Counted from the first letter of the stretch, positions 37,532 to 52,455 are shown. The stretch: DNA of 64,000 nucleotides from Muraenolepis orangiensis (GCA_027704905.1 CM051001.1:26113237-26177236); one strand, 5' to 3'. The notes: generated by a model from the letters alone, not told the origin. A program made the numbers and translations.

Positions 37532-37672
37532 ATTGTTCCCAGAAAATTATGGTCAAAACCATTTTAAAATTTTTACTTTTTAAACATTTATGCATTTCAA
37601 TGAATTATTTATATTTATTCATGTTATATTTTAATATGGGTTACACGTAGTAGATGGTGTTCCTCAAGAATG

Positions 37673-38075
37673 TGTGAGAAAGCGTGAGCCTTTTACCTGG
37701 ATAGCTTCTATATTGAGCACACATCTGCAACACCTGTTTATTTGGCCCTCATAATCTGTCTTTATTGAATGTCAAGATTAAGGATTTATTTTTGCCATGT
37801 ACAAGTACAATGGAATGCTTACTCCTTATTCTCTCCCGCAGTATGAATTATGTACAGCAATAACAGGGAAGTAAACATAAAAACTAAAACTAAAAATATT
37901 ATTATATATATTATAAATAGTAATTAATAGCAATAATAACCATAAAGAACAATAAAGAAATGTCGTACGTACATATTGCTGCGCTACGTGGGAACACCAT
38001 CACTACCAAAATAATATATAATATACTATATGATAAGGAATAAGGTCAAATACTCCAGTACTAAATAATAAGTCT
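37673..38075. repeat. Dispersed repeat block, copy B
   Basis: Direct repeat of 28809-29210 with small indels (extra ttatttggccctcataa here). Lies 142 bp beyond the ISL2EU-type element. Confidence 0.85.
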
Positions 38076-39440
<1,365 letters not shown>

Positions 39441-39527
39441 AAAGAACAGAACAAAGAAGAGACCATGCTTCGTTCCTCATTTGCATACTCCGAACTCTGC
39501 TCCATGAAGACAGCCCCCCCCCTGCTG

Positions 39528-39962
39528 CTGCCCAACCCCTGTTGCCCCTCCCCCCCTGCTGCCACACCTCTGCTGCCCCCCCCCCCTGCTGCTGCACCTC
39601 TGCTGTTCCCCCCGGCTGCCCCCCTGCTGCTGCACCCCCCCCCCTGCTGCTGCACCCCCCCCCCCCCCCACCCCCCGCTGACGCCCCCTCTGCTGCCCCC
39701 CCCTCCTGCTGACTCCCCCTCTGCTGCCCCCCCCCCCGCTGCTGCACCCCCCCCTGCTGACTCCCCCTCTGCTGCCCCCCCCCCCGCTGCTGCACCCCCC
39801 CCTGCTGACTCCCCCTCTGCTGCCCCCCCCCCCCGCTGCTGCACCCCCCCTGCTGACTCCCCCTCTGCTGTCCCCCCCCCGGCTGCCCCCCCCCCCCTGC
39901 TGCTGCACCCCCCCCCTGCTGACTCCCCCCCTGCTGCCCCCCCCCCCCCTCTGCTCACGCCC
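39528..39962. repeat. C-rich minisatellite (CTGCTGCACCCCCCC)
   Basis: About 430 bp of poly-C runs (up to about 12) separated by ctgctg, ctgactcccc and ctgctgcac. The complementary strand is G-run rich. Long Pro/Ala or Gly frames are repeat translations. Confidence 0.95.
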
Positions 39963-41974
39963 CTGCCCCACACCTCTGCTCAACACCTATAACAATCACC
40001 ACCAATGTCTCTGACTAACTGTAAAAAAAAAAACTGTAAAAAAAACGACCTACCTCTCTATAGTTTACATATTTATTACTAAGATACCTGTTTACTATAC
40101 CTGCCATATATATTTAAATCTGTTGATAGAATTGCTCCTACTCCTGTATATACATATACATTTGTATTTGCCATACATTTATATATGCTCACTTCATCTA
40201 TATATTTGTATCCTGCTTTCAATAATAGCATACCCCTGATCACTATGTTAAATGATCACTTACCTGTATATACATATACCTGTTATTATACTCATATCAC
40301 ATTTATACCTAGACTGTCTTTTTAACCTGTACATTTAAACTGTAAATTACACTATATCACCATGCACTTTACTGCAACATTTGCACTCTGGTTAGATGCT
40401 CAATTATTTTCCCTGTACTGTACAATGACAATAAATTTGAATCTAGTCTAATGCGAACAGACCAAAGGAGAGGCCATGCTTCTTTCCTTATTTGCATACG
40501 AACAACCTCGTCATCGGGTTGGATTTACAGTGAGATCAGGGCGACTCAAACTCTTGCCTCTCCTCTACGAGTTCCACAATATACCATGTGTTCTTTAGTA
40601 TCCTCCTAAGCCAATTTGACATGACATTATTTATATTTGTATTATGGTACACTTATAGTGGTACTCACTTATTTTTATTTGATTTTCTGGTACTCTTAAT
40701 GTTTTTTTAACCCATCGTAGTATTAGGAGCAGTTAGGGTTAGGGTGTCTTGCTCAAGGACACCTTGACAGTTTTTGCGAGGAGGAGCTGGGGATTGAACC
40801 AGTGACCTTTCGGTTCATGAGGCGACCACTCTAACTCCTGAGCTATACTGCCACCCAAGTGGTAACTTACTTATTTTTTATTTTATTTTCTGGTATGGTT
40901 ATTTCAATTTTTATTAGATTTTCTCGTACGCTTATAGTGGTACATTCACTCTTAATTTGTAGCGGACTTGTGAATTACTCTATTCCATCCAATAGACCCA
41001 AAAAGAGGTATTTTTCGACTTGGTCAACTGTTAACCATAGACTTAATCAATAAAAGCAGACGCACTCAAGCGCTTTGAGGAAGATGTTTAGAGTTTACCT
41101 CAAATCCAACATGCGCATACCGGTGCCCACAAGCGTTCACCCCACCGACAGCAGCTGGTCAACAATCGTTTTAACAAAATCCTGTTTGTGACGCCAATAT
41201 GTAGTATAATTTGTACTCGGGTGGAATAAGAATCTTTCTCAGAGGTCCGGATACTAAGTTCAATATCTTTATTGAACAAAGCATCAAATGAAAGCATCTA
41301 CTGCAGCAAGATGGAGCCTGCCGTGCCAATTCACAGACTTGCGACGCGCTCCTTTACCAAATATATAGAAAATTATATAGAAAGTAGTATCATAAACATC
41401 TACTACTCCTATTGGTCACAGTAAACAAACATCTACTAATCCTATTGGTCTTGAGGTACAACCAGCATCCACTACTCTGGTTGGTCACGGTGCCTTTGTT
41501 GTCAAGTCACAAGTTTACAAGCAGAAACTCCAGGGGGTCGCATTCCTGGCAGCGCCTGTTGGCCGCTCCAATACACACATCGCTCTTACAATGCATACAG
41601 TATCACAGACAGTGTTTTAGTTTTATACTTAGAGTATAAAAATACACTACAGTACCTTTGCCTCAACCTTTACCGACCTCTGCTTGCCTTGACCACGTTT
41701 TTGCCCTGTCTGTACCTTTGCCTTTTGCTGACATTAATCTGTGTGTGCGCCGATCATTAAACACCTGTTCTACCTGGCTTCTGTCACTCTGCTTTTGGGT
41801 CCCACCTACACCCAGCCGTGACAGGACAGTTGTAGAAAGTAGTCCTCTTGGTGAATGTTGAATTTGTTGGTCGGTTCAGAGTTCCCTCTTTCAGAGCCAG
41901 CGTAAAACATCAGAGAAAAACTTGTCTGGTAGGTTGGGGTCGTTGTTGGTGACTGCCCCTGAGCTCCCCTCAGA
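39963..41974. other. Intergenic repeats: LINE 3' end, SINE, possible LTR
   Basis: 40360-40450 is an L2-type LINE 3' end. 41640-41825 resembles the end of a fish Ty3/gypsy LTR (cctttgcctcaacc..., then gtgaca), and 41395-41500 has three attggtc/ttggtca inverted CCAAT-like motifs; an LTR assignment is tentative. No host gene seen. Confidence 0.45.
40727..40857 (-). mobile_element. tRNA-derived SINE
   Basis: On the minus strand it begins gggtggcagtatagctcagg (A box) and continues through a B box ggtcactggttcaatcc to the fish SINE body with gtccttgagcaagacaccct. The head is recognisably tRNA-like but the element is not a functional tRNA gene. Confidence 0.75.
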
Positions 41975-42165
41975 ACTCATAACACACACAAAAACACACG
42001 TGACCTCCATGGTTGGTGTGTGAGCTCCAAATCTTCTGACGCCACTCGGTACACACGGTAAATATTGACTGTTTTGTCAACAACTCGTGTGCTCTACCCT
42101 TATTTCATCACAGCAATCCGGCTGTAAAGTCACCTGTATACCATGTTATTAATAATGTTCTGTGT

Positions 42166-42460
42166 GTGTGGTAAGTGTTTGGTTAAAGCAGCAGCCTCAC
42201 AGCCTCATCTGGCCCCAGTCAGACTGATTAGAGTCTGGTTTAACAGCCTCACCTAGCCCCAGTCAGACTGATTAGAGTCTGGTTGAAGCAGCCTCACATG
42301 GCCCCAGTCAGACTGATTAGAGTCTGGTTGAAGCAGCCTCACCTGGCCCCAGTCAGACTGATTAGAGTCTAGGTGTGACAGCAAGTCACACCTAGTTCTG
42401 CAGCTGGTGAGGCTGGTTTAGCCACAGATAAAACCAGCCTCACCACACACAATGTGGTAG
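42166..42460. mobile_element. MITE-like family member with amplified core, copy B
   Basis: Opens gtgtgtgtggtaagtgtttg as copy A does, carries three to four 45-bp core units (42205-42370), and closes with an inverted-arm end (ggtgaggctggtttagccac / ataaaaccagcctcaccaca) at 42407-42450 that copy A lacks. Confidence 0.65.
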
Positions 42461-42494
42461 ATGTCTGTCAGTAGTTTAGTTGGTGACTCTGTGG

Positions 42495-42625
42495 ACATTA
42501 CATTACATTCCAGTCATTTAGCAGACGCTTTTATCCAAAGCGACTTACAATAGTGTGTTTCAACAAAGGAAGGTAAGAGAACAACTCGTCACCAGAAGTC
42601 AAGTTCAATACGGTAAAAGTACAAT
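42495..42625. repeat. Teleost dispersed repeat (cagacgcttttatccaaagc)
   Basis: Contains the widespread fish motif catttagcagacgctttta followed by tccaaagcgacttaca. A diverged copy is at 48706-48760. Family name not known to me. 42716-42835 is a (CA)n array. Confidence 0.65.
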
Positions 42626-42713
42626 AAGTTGGCAAACAATATAGAACAAATATCTTCATTGTTCATTGTCAAGTTTGACTGTTGACGGTTGTGGCTTGTT
42701 TAACCCGTGGTTG

Positions 42714-42762
<49 letters not shown>

Positions 42763-42982
42763 TAATAACACACACACACATTAATAACACACACACACAC
42801 ATTCATAACACACACACACGCACACATTCATAACATTTATCTACATCGTGATTGTGAGATCCTGCTACTGTGACCTCTGGGAGGAGCTGAGAGACAAGAT
42901 AAACACCGTCTCTGAGCACACAGGAGGGGGGGGGGTGGGGAGGGGGTGCAGGGACCAGGGGAGGATGTGAGCGCCGGCCTCT

Positions 42983-43067
42983 GATTGGATGAGGGGAGCC
43001 TTTAAATATTGCATTTGACCGGTAGATGATTTAGTTTGGTGATCGTCATACAAGAAGAACAAACAAG
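42983..43067 (+). promoter_or_regulatory. tdo2: tdo2 core promoter and short 5' UTR
   Basis: An inverted CCAAT box (gattgg, 42982-42987) lies about 15 bp before a TATA-like tttaaatatt (43001-43010). That places transcription start near 43030 and gives a 5' UTR of about 35-40 nt before the ATG at 43068. Position relative to the start codon is the main support; no experimental start site is known. Confidence 0.6.
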
Positions 43068-43102
43068 ATGAGTGGATGTCCGTTCTTTGAGAAGAGGAAT
43101 CT
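43068..43102 (+). CDS. tdo2: tdo2 exon 1
   Basis: ATG at 43068 starts MSGCPFFEKRN, matching the vertebrate TDO2 N-terminus (MSGCPF). The donor is gtagga, weaker than the consensus, but phase 2 (CT) joins the G at 43763 cleanly. This is the only ATG compatible with the family start. Confidence 0.9.
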
Positions 43103-45016
43103 GTAGGACTTCAACTATCTACTACTATTAACTAACTATTAACTATCTACTACTATTAACTAACTATCTATTAGCTAACTATTAACTATCTACTACTATT
43201 ATCTATCGACTAACTAACTATTAACAATTTACTACTATTTATTAACTTATATAATTTATTAACTATCTTCTACTATTAACAATCTACTAACTATTAACTA
43301 TCTACTACTAGTAACTATCTACTAAATAACTATTTACTATCTACAAACTTACTATTAACTATCTACTACTATTAAATATCTACGAACTAACTATTTACTA
43401 TCTACTTCTATTAACTATTTAATAACTAACAATTTACTTTTACTATTTACTATCTACAAACTTACTATTAACTATCTACTACTATTAACTATATACAAAT
43501 TTGTAACAATCTACTAACTATTAACTACTACTATAACCGATCTACTAACTATTCACTATCTAGTATTAACTATATACTACTATTAACTATATACTACTAT
43601 TAACTATAAACTATTATGACCTATTAACTCTCTACTAACTATTGACTCTCTACTAACTAACAATTAACTCTGTACTAACTATTGACTATCTACTATGTAA
43701 CTATTAACTTGCCCTCTCCTCTCTCCTCCCCTCTCTCCTGTTCTCCCCTCTCCTCACGGCAGGTTGTTAAGGAAGACCTCCCTACAGAAGGACGAGAAGG
43801 ACGAGGAGCAGGATGTGTCTCAGGAGGGAGTCAACAAGGCCAGTAAAGGAGGAATATTGTACGGGGACTACCTGCAGGTACACCTCCTCCCCTCCTCCTC
43901 TAACGAGTCTCATTCCCCCCTCCTCTCCGTGCCTCCTCTAACATGTCAACTCTCCTTGTCTCCCCTCTCTACTCCTCCTACTCTCTCCTCCTCTTCTCTC
44001 CTCATCCTCTCTCCTTCTCCCGCTCCCCTGCAGCTAGACAAGGTGGTGGGAGCACAGGTCCTTCAGAGCGAACTGAAGGGAAATAAAATCCATGATGAGC
44101 ACCTCTTCATTGTTACACACCAAGGTAACACACACATGTAACACACACACATGTTACACACACATGAAACACACACCAAGGTAACACACACATGTCACAC
44201 AACAAGGTAACACACACATGTAACACACACATGTTACACACACATGTACCATACACCAAGGTAGCAAACACATGTCCCACACACACATGTAACACACACC
44301 AAGGTAACACACAACAAGGTAACATACACACACACACACACATTCATAACACACACACACACACACGCACACATTCATAACATTTGTCTACATCATAGGT
44401 AGACACACACATGTAACACACACATGCAACGCACACACATGCAACACACACCAAGGTAACACACACACACACACACCAAGGTAACACATGCAACACACAA
44501 GGTACACACATGTAACACATACAAATAATACATAATAAATACTAAGTAATAAAGTTATACAATGTAATGGCTGATAAATAATAAACTATAAATTATAATA
44601 AATAATACGTTATAAAGAATTCAGTAATACATAATTGATATGTAATATATAATAAGTAGTAAGTACTAAATAATTAGTCATAAGCCATGAATAATAAGTA
44701 ACACATAAGGGATTAGTGATAACTAATAAGTGGTAACTGATGAGTAACCCTGAGTACCGTCTGTTCCAGCCTATGAGTTGTGGTTCAAGCAGATCCTGTG
44801 GGAGCTCGACTCAGTCAGGGAGATCTTCATCAGTGGACATGTGAGTACATCACATTATACACAAGTATTGGTGTACTGACATATTTTAAATACTTTAGGA
44901 ATACTACATGACATTATACACAAGTATTATATATGTTATATATAGTATTATATATATGATATATATATTATATATATATAAGTATTAGTGTAAATAAATG
45001 TGAATACTCACTTTTA

Positions 45017-45098
<82 letters not shown>

Positions 45099-48000
45099 GT
45101 GCGTGATGAGCGTAACATGTTGAAGGTGAACACACGTGTCCACAGGATGGTGATGATCTTTAAACTCCTGGTGGACCAGTTCTCCGTTCTGGAGACCATG
45201 ACCGCTCTGGACTTCTATGACTTCAGGTAGGACTCTACCAGCTGCCTCTAATCAGTCTTACTGAGGCCAGGTGAGGCAGCTCCAACCAGCCTATAATCAG
45301 TCTGACTGGGGCCAGGTGAGGCTGCTTCAACCAGACTCTAATCAGTCTGACTGATTTAATATATAATGTATTATATTACGTGTTTATTATTATGTGTTTA
45401 GGGATTATAATATAAAATGTATCTATAATAAAGTCTATTATATTACACATGTTTAGGGATTGTAATATAATGTATATGTATTATCTAATGTAGTATATAA
45501 CATGTGTTTAGAATCAGAATCAGAATTTACATTTGTAAAAACACGCATAGGATTTTGACACACGGGTCCGGAGCAACACAGTAACGTGCAAAACAAAACA
45601 GTACAGACAAGGCAAAACAATAAGTCCATGTGCAAATTAAGCGTTTTAAAATATAAGTCTAAATATAAATATAAATATTGGTCTGTATGTGTGGGTGTAT
45701 GAGGGCTGGGTCCAGTGGGGGGTCGGGGGGAGCCTGGTGAGATGGGAGAGGTGCAGAGAGACTGGGGTCTGGGTGAGAGGGGTCAAGACAAAACAGAACA
45801 AGACAAAAACAATAAAAACAATATGTACAAAAATGTTCAGTGAGCGGTGTGGGTGTATGAGGGCTGGGTCCAGTGCGGGGGGGGGGGGGATCTTCAGAGG
45901 GGGAGGCCGGCCTCGTTGACGAGGCTGGAGGCCGTGGGGAAGAAGCTCTGTTTGTGGCGTACAGTTCTTGATGGCTCGCAGCCTCCTGCCGGAGGGGAGC
46001 AGTGCAAAGAGACTGTGGCCTGGGTGAGAGGGGTCGGCCATAATCTTCCTGGCCCTTCAGGGCCCTGGAGTCATGCAGGGTCTGGAGGGAAGGCAGGTTG
46101 CAGCCGATCACTCTCTCCGCAGAGCGTATGACAGGCCGCAGGTTGGACTTGTCTCTTGCAGTGGCAGTGGGAAACCAGGTGGTGATGGAGAAGGTGAGGA
46201 TAGCCTCAATGATGGAGGTGTAGAAGAGAACCATCATGGACTGAGGCATGTTGAATTACTTCAGCTGCCGCAGGAAGAACAGGGTGGGGGTTGGGTGGAA
46301 GGGGTTGATGGGTGTGGGGGGGAGAGGGAGTCCGTTGTGTTTTGAATCTGCAGTAAAACTCGTTCAGGTTGTTGGCAAGGCGTGAATCATCAGATGAATG
46401 GTGGGACTTTGGTTTGTAGTTACCTTTCCAGACAGAGGTTGATTGGCCATCTGAGAACTGATGTTGGAGTTTTTCAGAGTAGCGTCATCTGGCCTCCTTG
46501 ATGGCCTTGCAGTATGTGTACTTGGCCTCCTTATACCGGTCCTTGTCCCCACTCTTCCGTGCTTCTTCCTTCAACAGCCTGATCTTCCTGAGTTTCACTG
46601 AGAACCAGGTCATTATTGTAATGAACTCTGGAGCGAGAAGGTACACATTCTCACAGTGGCTAATGAATGACGTCACAATGTCTGCGTACACATCTAGATC
46701 ACCGCCTGCAGCCTATCGCCCATTGAAAACCCTCTGCGCCGCCGCCAGCATTATCCAACATGGCGCTAGTTTTCTCCTGGGCCTCACTAGTCCACAACTT
46801 GAAAGACCTGACCACAGGCTTGGAGACTTTTAGTTTCTGCCTGTATTTCGGTATCAAGTGGACGATGTCATGGTCTGAGTGACCTAGCACAGCTCGGGAG
46901 GCGGCGTGGTAGGCATTGCTGAGGGTCGTGCAGCAGTGGTCTAAAGTGCGTTCACCTCTGGTTGCGCATTTAGACAAATAACAAATAACAGTGTGCAGCG
47001 GAACACCACGGCGGCCATCGTCGGCGCCATCTTAGCATTGATTTAGGGGTTAGGGATTATAATACAATGTATATGTATTATATAATGTATTATATATATT
47101 GTATATATGTGTTTAGGGACTATCTGGCCCCAGCCTCAGGCTTCCAGAGTCTTCAGTTCCGTCTGATGGAGAACAAGTTGGGGGTTCCTCAGAACCTGAG
47201 GGTTCCCTACAACCGCCGCCACTACCGGGACAGCTTCAACGGGCCGGACAGTGAGCTGCTGGTAGCCACAGAGAGGGAGCCCACCCTCCTCCAGCTGGTG
47301 GAGGTACCGCCTCCTACACACTTTAATCTTTCAACTGGTATGGGATGCAGAAGAAGACCAGAGCTCATTATGGGATGTGTGGTCATGTTCCGGTTAAGGC
47401 GTGGCTGGAGAGGACTCCGGGACTGGAGGAGGATGGATTCAACTTCTGGGTTCAGCTGGAGAAGAACATTTTCAGGGGTCTGGAGCAGGAGAAGGACAAG
47501 ATAGACGTGAGGCTGCTTCTCTGTTATCCTCCTTCAGGAGGCTCTCTGTTCTCCTCCTTCAGGAGGCTCTCTGTTTTCCTCCTTCAGGAGGCTCTCTGTT
47601 CTCCTACTTCAGGAGGTTATTCTTCTCCTCCTTCAGGAGGCTCTCTGTTCTCCTTCAGGAGCTTCTCTGTTCTCCTCCTTCAGGAGGCCCTCTGTTCTCC
47701 TTCTTCAGGAGGCTCTCTGTTCTCCTCCATCAGGAGGCTCTCTGTTCTCCTACTTCAGGAGGTTATTGTTCTCCTCCTTCAGGAGGCTCTCTGTTCTCCT
47801 CCTTCAGGAGGCTCTCTGTTCTCCTCCTTCAGGAGGCTTTCTGTTCTCTTCCGTCAGGAGGCTCTCTGTTCTCCTCCTTCAGGAGGCTCAGTTAATTTTT
47901 CCGGAGGTTCAGTTTCTCCTTCAGGATGTTCTGGTTCTCCTTCAGGAGGTTTTTGTTCTCCTCCTTCAGGAGCTTCTTGTAAAGGATCAAGAGGATGACT

Positions 48001-51000
48001 GGAGTAGACAGTAAGATCCTGAGATAGTTGCTTTTCTCCCTGCAGGAGATGACTGATTCAGAGGAAAAGGAGGAAACAATCGCTGAGTTTGTCAAGCAGA
48101 AGGAGGTGTTCACCTCCTTGTTTGATGAGAAACGCCACGACCACCTTCTCAGTAAAGGTGAGTGGTTGGTCTCCAATTTTTATCTCAACTGGTTATCTCC
48201 TGGTTATCTCCTGGTTATCTCTGCATCCACCTGGTCCACCTTATCTCTTATCTCTAGTGGTCCACGGCCACATAAGACCTGCCAAGGCTTCTCATCTGGC
48301 CCGCCTAATATTTAGGAATTCAGAAAATAGGATGAAAAAAATGCCTTCAGGTTGATTGAAGCAACACCAAAATAATTTAGATGAAAATCATCTTATTATG
48401 AATGATCTGTAACCCCAAATATGTGCATTGGACGTGGGTCTAAACGGGCGGCAGGATAGCTCAGTCTGTTGGGACTGGGCTTGGGAACCGGAAGGTCACT
48501 GGTTCAAGTCCCCCGAAACACCTGGGCACTGCTAAGGTGCCCTTGAGCATAGCACCAGACCCCTACACTGCTCCCTGGGTGCTGTATATACAATAGCTGA
48601 CCACTTCTCCTAATACTAGGATGGTCAAATGCAGAGAAGCTAATTGAACAAATGTGACCAATAAAGAGGATTAAGTCCTCTGCATTTAGATTTAAAGTGG
48701 TTCTAATTTACATTTAGGGCATTTGGCAGACGCTTTTATCCAAAGGAGTACATTTGTTGAAGTAGATAATAGCATAACGCTGAGGTACGCGAACATAAAA
48801 ATAGAGCAGTTCACAAGCATTCATATTAACAACATGAATAACACAATTCCGTACTGCCAGGTCACCTGCTTAAGTAGCTGTGATAAGAGCGTGTTATCAA
48901 CATTAAGGATATACACTTGCTAGAATATACAACATGCTAAGAGCTATTAATGCTATTAATGCAAATTAGGGGTTCACAAGGAGATGGAGGGTTCATGGAG
49001 AGTCCAGGTGGACTCTGAACAACTAATTCCATCTGTCAGTGCAGTATTACTTTATATATTAGAGTAACCTACACTAGCCTTTCTCTATTGGCCCTTTTTA
49101 AGTCACGGTGCCTGACGGCCATCAGGAATATAGACAGACAGTTTCTTAATAATATGTTTGATATGAGTTTTGCGGACCATCGTTGTTTTTAGACCATGTG
49201 TTTAGTTCTTCACGTAACTCAAATAAAGTCAAACCTTCCCCCTGCAACAAGATGTGATGTTCTGCTCCCATTTCCTTCATAGAATCTAAATATAAAAACA
49301 AACTATATTTGTTTTGAAAAACTGGCCCCACAGTGTCTGCTAGAAACCAGACTGGCCCCACAATGTCTGCTAGAAACCAGACTGGCCCCACAGTGTCTGC
49401 TAGGAACCAGACTGGCCCCACAATGTCTGCTAGAAACCAGACTGGCCCCACAGTGTCTGCTAGAAACCAGACTGGCCCCACAGTGTCTGCTAGGAACCAG
49501 ACTGGCCCCACAGGGTCTGCTAGGAACAAGACTGGCCCCAAAGGGTCTGCTAGGAACCAGACTGGCCCCCAAGGGACTGCTAGGAACAAGACTGGCTCCA
49601 ATGTAGTTGATGAGCCCACCTGGTCCACCTTATCTCCATCTAATCCATCTCCACAAGGACCACAACATCTGGGGTTTAGTAGTAATGTTGGTGTTTGGTA
49701 GTAATGTTGGTGTGTTTAGTAGTAATGTTGGTGTTTGGTAGTAATGTTGGTGTGTTTAGTAGTAATGTATGTGTTTAGTAGTAATGTATGTGTTTAGTAG
49801 TAATGTTGGTGTTTAGTAGTAATGTTGGTGTTTAGTCGTAATGTTGGTGTTTAGTCGTAATGTTGGTGTTCAGTCGTAATGTTGCTGATTAGTAGTAATG
49901 TTGGTGTTTAGTAGTAATGTTGGTGTGTTTAGTAGTAATGTTGGTGTTCAGTCGTAATGTTGGTGTTCAGTCGTAATGTTGGTGTTTAGTAGTAATGTTG
50001 GTGTGTTTAGTAGTAATGTTGGTGTGTTTAGTAGTAATGTTGGTGTTCAATAGTAATGTTGGTGTTTAGTAGTAATGTTGGTGTTCAGTCGTAATGTTGG
50101 TGTTTAGTAGTAATGTTGGTGTTTAGTAGTAATGTTGGTGTTCAGTCGTAATGTTGGTGTTTAGTAGTAATGTTGGTGTTTAGTAGTAATGTTGGTGTTC
50201 CATCTCATCCATCTCCACAAGGACCACAACATCTGGGGTTTAGTAGTAATGTTGGTGTTTAGTAGTAATGTTGGTTATTTTAGCAGTAATGTATGTGTTT
50301 ATTAGTAATGTTGGTGTGATTAGTAGTAATGTTGGTGTTTAGTAGTAATGTTGGTGTATTTAGTAGTAATGTTGGTGTTCAGTAGTAATATGGGTGTTTA
50401 GTAGTAATGTTGGTTATTTTAGCAGTAATGTATGTGTTTATTAGTAATGTTGGTGTGATTAGTAGTAATGTTGGTGTTTAGTAGTAATATTGGTGTATTT
50501 AGTAGTAATGTTGGTGTTCAGTAGTAATGTTGGTGTTTAGTAGTAATGTTGGTTATTTTAGTCGTAATGTATGTGTTTATTAGTAATGTTGGTGTGATTA
50601 GTAGTAATGTTGGTGTTCAGTAGTAATATTGGTGTTTAGTAGTAATGTTGGTGTTTAGTAGTATTGTTGGTTAATTTAGTAGTAATGTATGTGTTTAGTA
50701 GTAATGTATGTGTTTAGTAGTAATGTTGGTGTTCAGTAGTAATATGGGTGTTTAGTAGTAAGGTTGGTGTTTAGTAGTAATGTTGGTGTTTAGTAGTAAT
50801 ATGGGTGTTTAGTAGTAAGGTTGGTGTTTAGTAGTAATGTTGGTGTTTAGTAGTAATGTTGGTGTTCAGTAGTAATGTTGGTGTTTAGTAGTAATGTTGG
50901 TTAATTTAGTAGTAATGTATGTGTTTAGTAGTAATGTTGGTGTTTAGTAGTAATATTGGTGTATTTAGTAGTAATGTTGGTGTTCAGTAGTAATGTTGGT

Positions 51001-52405
51001 GATTAGTAGTAATGTTGGTGTTCAATAGTAATGTTGGTGATTAGTAGTAATGTAGGTGTTTAGTAGTAATGTAGGTGTTTAGTAGTAATGTTGGTGATTA
51101 GTAGTAATGTTGGTGATTAGTAGTAATGTTGGTGTTCAATAGTAATGTTGGTGATTAGTAGTAATGTTGGTGTTCAATAGTAATGTTGGTGATTAGTAGT
51201 AATGTAGGTGTTCAGTAGTAATGTTGGTGATTAGTAGTAATGTAGGTGTTTAGTAGTAATGTAGGTGTTTAGTAGTAATGTTGGTGATTAGTAGTAATGT
51301 AGGTGTTTAGTAGTAATGTAGGTGTTTAGTAGTAATGTTGGTCATAGTAGTCATTTTGGTGTTGTTCTCCAGGTGAGCGGAGGTTGTCCTACAAGGCCCT
51401 GCAGGGGGCGCTGATGATCTACTTCTACAGGTGAGACGACCTTGTCTTTCTTTCCTACTACTTATACTACTACTACTACACTATTACTACTTGAACTACT
51501 ACTATACTATTACTACTACTAATACACTAGTACTGCTACTACTAGTACCACTATACTATTACTACAAACACTACTAGCATACCCTATATCTATACTACTA
51601 CTACTACTACACTATTACTGCTACTTCAAGATGTTATTATTGTCCATTTGCATCATGTACAATGGAATGCCTTCTCCCCATTCGCAGTAGGAATTTACAA
51701 TATTATAATATAATATGCTATACTAAACTATGCAATACTATGCTATACAATTATATACTATAAACAACACTATATACTACCTACTATAAACGATACTATA
51801 TACTATTAACACATGTGTATACTACCTATTATATGATATACTATAAACAATACTATACTTTTAAATTCAGTAAAAAATTAAAAAATATATAAAGTGACTG
51901 ATGGATGAAATGTACATGTGATGAATTGTGCAAAAAGCATTTAAAAGCATGTAAAGTGCCAGTAGTGCAGCAGCATCATGAACACAGTGCTGTACAGTGC
52001 AGTAACTGTTATGAGTCCAGAAAGTCCAGCAAAGTATGATACTGTAATGTTAATAACAATGTTATGATAGTGGCAGCACTCCTAGCAGTTCAGAAGGTCA
52101 CTGTGGATAAAAACAGTCCTTGCACTGTTGTCCTTGCACCACCGTCCTTGCACTCATCCAGAGTGGATGAGATGTTGCTCCCAATCTTCACCACTTGAGG
52201 TCTGCCTGTCAGAAAGTCCATTATCCAGTTACGGATACTGATTACCCTCAGTTTCAGGACCAGCTTGAAGGGAACGATGGTGTTGAACGCCGAGCTGTAG
52301 TCAATGAACAGCAGTCTGACGTAGGTGTCCCTCCTGTCTAGGTGCTCCAGGGCCGTGTTTAGTGCCACTATACTATTACTACTACTACTACTACTACTGT
52401 ACTAT

Positions 52406-52455
<50 letters not shown>

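Noticed and set aside
40780..40857. Functional tRNA gene on the minus strand
   Set aside because: A and B boxes are present, but the arms do not pair into a full cloverleaf and the sequence continues into a SINE body.
42900..42960. G-rich stretch upstream of tdo2 as a regulatory G-quadruplex
   Set aside because: Only one long G run with few others nearby; no support beyond composition.
45014..45199. Poly-His/Thr minus-strand frame
   Set aside because: Translation of the (GT)n array and the antisense of tdo2 exon 5.
49320..51352. Regular 30-bp and 17-20-bp repeats resembling a CRISPR array
   Set aside because: Direct tandem repeats without spacers in a tdo2 intron.
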